In this document: positions 6,600 through 8,530 of the stretch, one piece after another
Layout of the letters: the number at the start of each line of letters is the position of its first letter
How positions within the stretch are numbered: the first letter of the stretch is position 1
Program-made: the position numbers and the translations under genes
Assembly: GCA_031254955.1 (NCBI GenBank)
Contig: JAIRTK010000002.1
Coordinates: forward strand, 1-8,530
From: Opitutaceae bacterium
Lineage (GTDB): Bacteria; Verrucomicrobiota; Verrucomicrobiia; Opitutales; Opitutaceae
Length of the DNA: 8,530 nucleotides
Direction of reading: 5' to 3'
The notes under the pieces: generated by a model
Database searches by the model: none
Seen by the model: the letters and a program-made list of their open reading frames with translations, nothing else
What the model was told of the DNA's origin: nothing

Positions 6600-6613
6600 G
6601 ATCAGGCCTGATC
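6600..6613. repeat. Perfect 14-bp palindrome GATCAGGCCTGATC
   Basis: This self-complementary site sits between the 11-bp array and the pyrimidine tract. It could be a protein-binding dyad. The matching position in the second module (8142-8159) has no such palindrome. Confidence 0.6.
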
Positions 6614-6616
6614 GGT

Positions 6617-6770
6617 TTTATTCTTTTACTCGTTCTCGTTCTCGTTCTCTTACTCTTACTCGTTCTCGTTTTAGTTTTCATTCTCGTTTTAGTTTTTGTT
6701 TTAGTTCTCTCTTTTTTCTCCGATAAGAAAAAATGAGAGAACGAGAAAGAGAACGAGAACGAGAACGATT
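6617..6770. repeat. Pyrimidine/purine inverted repeat with conserved core (left module)
   Basis: A TCGTTC-based pyrimidine-rich tract (6617-6719) leads into the core CTCCGATAAGAAAA (6718-6731), and then a GAACGA-based purine tract (6733-6768). A 22-bp segment at 6630-6651 (three TCGTTC units plus TCTT) is perfectly complementary to 6747-6768, so the region can form a long stem with a loop of about 95 bases. It lies 93 bp beyond the cbrA stop and upstream of the VWA gene. No coding function is seen. Confidence 0.85.
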
Positions 6771-6860
6771 TTTTTTGGGGAGGCGTCACGCCGGGGGCTT
6801 GAGAATGACGGCGAAATGCACGACCATGCGAATGCGAGCTTTTATAAGCCCCTTTTTTTA

Positions 6861-7988
6861 TCAACGCGTCTCCGGCGCGTCCGCCATGCGGATGCTTTTG
6901 ACGCCGACCGCCATGACGAGCCGGCGCAGGGGTTTGAAATACATGAAGGGGACTTTCAGGTTTTTGAGGAAAAGCCGCGCGCGGACCGGAAGCGTGCGCA
7001 GGAAATAAGTCCGGTTGGGCGAGCGGTTGTTTCCATTGAGGATTTTGCTCAACGTGAGCGCGCTGCCCATCGCATAACTGATGCCTTCCAGCGAACTCGG
7101 GCTGATAAACCCGGCGGCCTCCCCAAGAAGAAATCCGCCCTCTCTGCCGGTGCGGCAATCGAACAGGCCCGAGGGGCGCAGCACCATGCACGCCTCCGTC
7201 CTCAACGGCGCGCCGAAGCAAAAACCGAATGCCTTCATGCGCTCCTTTAACCGCTCGAAACGCTCGCGACAGTGCTTCGGCGGAAACGCCCCGCCAAAAA
7301 TAAAATGCCTGTCCTTGGAAAGCCCCCACGCGTAGCAATCGGTCGTGTCCGAATCGAAAATGCACGAATAAAACGGCCCGGCGTGCTCGTCGTGAAACCA
7401 TTGCTGGATGGCGGTGTAGTGGCGGATGCCCCGCCGCCCGCCGTAGAGGGCGCGGCGCACGGCGGACGAGGCCCCGTCGGCCCCCACGACATGCGTCGCG
7501 CTGGCGGTGAAATCCGCGCCATCCTGATGCCAAGTCACATCGAAACCGGCGCCGGTTTTCACGAGGCTTTTGAGGCAGGCGTCCTTCCGCACCTCAACAC
7601 GCGACGGGATGAGGCTGATGAGCCACTGGTCAAAACGGTGGCGGTCGAGGTTGAGATAAAAACGTTGATAGCAGCGCGTCCGGCGCGCGTCGGCGTCGAT
7701 GGTTTTGACGGCAAAGATTTGCGGGCTGACCAGCACGCGCGCCGGCAGCGCGAGGTCAAAACGGGCGAGAACCTTCTGCGCATCGGGCGCGAGAAGGCCG
7801 CCGCAAGGTTTCCTGAAACCGCCTTCCGCGCCGCCGGATTTTTTGTCGATGGCGAGAACCTTGAGGCGCGGGCTGAGCAAGCGTGCCAGCGTCGCCCCCG
7901 CCGGCCCCAGGCCGACGATGATAATATCATAGCGGGGCGCGCCCGCCGGAACCAATGCGGATGGCCGCGGATGGGACGGATGATGCAT
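6861..7988 (-). CDS. cbrA: CbrA-like FAD-dependent oxidoreductase
   Basis: This 375-aa product is a soluble flavoprotein of the geranylgeranyl-reductase/FixC-like superfamily. It shows an N-terminal dinucleotide-binding fold, YDIIIVGLGPAG (20-31), a KPCGG motif near residue 60, a central GADGA (169-173) and the FAD-ribityl motif GEAAGFISPSSLEGI (289-303). The stretches CGGLLAPDAQ, AIQQWF, PFYSCIFD and FIFGGAFP match E. coli CbrA closely as I remember that protein (about 354 aa), and the length agrees. In E. coli, cbrA belongs to the CreBC regulon and is linked to colicin tolerance; its substrate is, to my knowledge, not established. The ATG at 7988 leaves a 19-residue lead before the FAD fold and has no evident ribosome-binding site. 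The gene is bracketed by two copies of the pyrimidine/core/purine module. A role in reducing an isoprenoid or other lipid is possible but inferred. No CreB-like TTCAC-N6-TTCAC site was noticed. Confidence 0.88.
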   Translation of the reverse strand: MHHPSHPRPSALVPAGAPRYDIIIVGLGPAGATLARLLSPRLKVLAIDKKSGGAEGGFRKPCGGLLAPDAQKVLARFDLALPARVLVSPQIFAVKTIDADARRTRCYQRFYLNLDRHRFDQWLISLIPSRVEVRKDACLKSLVKTGAGFDVTWHQDGADFTASATHVVGADGASSAVRRALYGGRRGIRHYTAIQQWFHDEHAGPFYSCIFDSDTTDCYAWGLSKDRHFIFGGAFPPKHCRERFERLKERMKAFGFCFGAPLRTEACMVLRPSGLFDCRTGREGGFLLGEAAGFISPSSLEGISYAMGSALTLSKILNGNNRSPNRTYFLRTLPVRARLFLKNLKVPFMYFKPLRRLVMAVGVKSIRMADAPETR

Positions 7989-8103
7989 CAGGATGGACGG
8001 GAAGTTTGTTATTGGAACGCGAGAATGCGAGGCCGGATTTTTCGCGACCTTGTTCGAGGCGCAAAAAGCCGAGGATGTTGCTGACGAGGTGGGCGAGGCG
8101 CAT
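7927..8103 (-). other. Possible small ORF or gene remnant overlapping the cbrA start
   Basis: An ATG at 8103 opens a 58-codon frame ending at TGA 7927-7929, inside cbrA in another frame. Its first part reads MRLAHLVSNILGFLRLEQGR, which loosely recalls the region after the phospho-accepting histidine of sensor kinases (LxxLVxNxLxFxRLExGR), but no histidine-box or ATPase part follows. It starts six bases from the 8109-8141 repeat array. It may be a decayed fragment, a leader ORF or chance. Confidence 0.2.
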
Positions 8104-8108
8104 GTGGG

Positions 8109-8141
8109 CCGTCAGTGTAACGCCAGAAAATTGTCATGGGC
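8109..8141. promoter_or_regulatory. Second 11-bp repeat array, upstream of cbrA
   Basis: GTCA at 8111, GCCA at 8122 and GTCA at 8133 keep the same 11-bp phase as the array at 6539-6593. Over 26 bases (8111-8136 against 6541-6566) the two sites differ at seven positions, all transitions. Both arrays finish TTGTCATGGG and run into a TTCCG word. The site lies 121 bp upstream of the cbrA ATG. Shared ancestry is clear; operator function is a guess. Confidence 0.55.
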
Positions 8142-8159
8142 TTCCGACCCCGGCCCAAG

Positions 8160-8372
8160 CGTTCTCTCGCTCTTGCTTATTCTCTAACTCTTGCTCATTC
8201 TCCTTCTCGTTCTCTCGTTCTTTTTATCGTTCTCTTGTTCTTCTTATCGTTTTCTCTCGGTCTCTCTCTTTATCGTTCGTTATCTCTCGTTATCGTTCGC
8301 TCTCTCCTCCAATCAGAAAATTAAGAGAACAAGAACGAGAAAGAAAACGAGAGAGGGAGAGAGAATGAGAAC
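8160..8372. repeat. Pyrimidine/purine inverted repeat with conserved core (right module)
   Basis: A degenerate pyrimidine-rich tract of CGTTCTC/TTATCG units (8160-8306) leads into CTCCAATCAGAAAA (8307-8320), and then a purine-rich arm (8323-8371) containing GAGAACAAGAACGAGAAAG. The core matches the left module core at 12 of 14 positions. Pairing between the arms is looser than in the left copy. Frames crossing this tract give only Ser/Leu/Arg-rich low-complexity translations. Confidence 0.8.
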
Positions 8373-8378
8373 TTGATA

Positions 8379-8530
8379 TTACGCGCTGATGGCGTAACGC
8401 AGGTTGACAGACTTCTCGCTTCACTCGGAACCCGACCTGCTGACGGGCGGAAGGCCCGCCCTGAAGCAGACTTGGAAGTCTGCGTTACAAGTCTGCATTA
8501 CGACAGAGGCTGCGCGTAACCTCGGCGAGA
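8379..8530. repeat. Cluster of palindromes at the window end
   Basis: GTAACGCAG (8394-8402) is complementary to CTGCGTTAC (8480-8488). Inside lie GGGCGG/CCGCCC with loop AAGGC (8445-8461) and GCAGACTT-GG-AAGTCTGC (8466-8483). The reverse complement of about 8407-8433 resembles 3331-3360 (GTTCCGAG, GAGAAG, CAACC in the same order). The region ends in GCGTAACCTCGG. No gene is visible between 8104 and the window end. Confidence 0.75.

Noticed and set aside
6600..6640. Intrinsic terminator formed by GATCAGGCCTGATC and the following T-rich stretch
   Set aside because: It would terminate plus-strand transcription, but no plus-strand gene lies upstream, the dyad has no spacer for a loop, and the T-run is interrupted.
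7272..8084. A 270-codon plus-strand open frame across cbrA
   Set aside because: Antisense shadow of a protein with clear FAD-binding motifs.
7955..8376. Ser/Leu/Arg-rich plus-strand frames through the right pyrimidine tract
   Set aside because: Composition is dictated by the CGTTCTC tract; there is no start context or recognisable domain.

Overview
The window is GC-rich bacterial chromosome carrying four full protein genes, separated by long intergenic stretches packed with palindromes and low-complexity repeats. The genes lack clear Shine-Dalgarno sequences. The spacers contain CACGGAG-type blocks, GGCGCGAC/GTCGCGCC hairpins and hairpins of the type CACGGGC-loop-GCCCGTG. I associate this style with Verrucomicrobiota, especially Opitutaceae-like genomes. 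That assignment is an inference from repeat style and gene content, because there is no rRNA or other marker here.

Layout. (1) 75-2927, minus: a 950-aa PgpH-type 7TM-HD cyclic-di-AMP phosphodiesterase, enlarged by two proline-rich insertions, one of which is a six-copy 9-aa repeat inside the catalytic HD region. (2) 2928-3877: about 950 bp without a gene, holding a strong hairpin, a pyrimidine tract, a nested inverted-repeat structure of about 585 bp and a short repeat in three copies. (3) 3878-4657, plus: an Fe/Mn superoxide dismutase with a twin-arginine export signal. (4) 4658-5085: a convergent spacer with at least six hairpins. (5) 5086-6504, minus: an exported von Willebrand A protein with an intact metal-ion-dependent adhesion site. 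(6) 6505-6860: an array of five 11-bp direct repeats followed by a pyrimidine/purine inverted repeat. (7) 6861-7988, minus: a FAD-dependent oxidoreductase of the geranylgeranyl-reductase-like superfamily, closest to E. coli CbrA as I remember it. (8) 7989-8530: a second, diverged copy of the 11-bp array plus pyrimidine/core/purine module, then a cluster of palindromes running to the window end.

The genes do not form an obvious pathway. pgpH and sod are divergent, sod and the VWA gene are convergent, and the VWA gene and cbrA are co-directional but 356 bp apart. The main link between neighbours is non-coding: the VWA gene and cbrA each have the same composite module on their upstream side (6539-6770 and 8109-8372, same orientation), so cbrA is bracketed by two direct copies. 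The 11-bp TTGTCA-headed periodicity resembles operators of OmpR/PhoB-family response regulators, but the module could equally be a dispersed repeat family. This is the most interesting unexplained structure in the window. No tRNA, rRNA, CRISPR array, transposase or integrase was seen.
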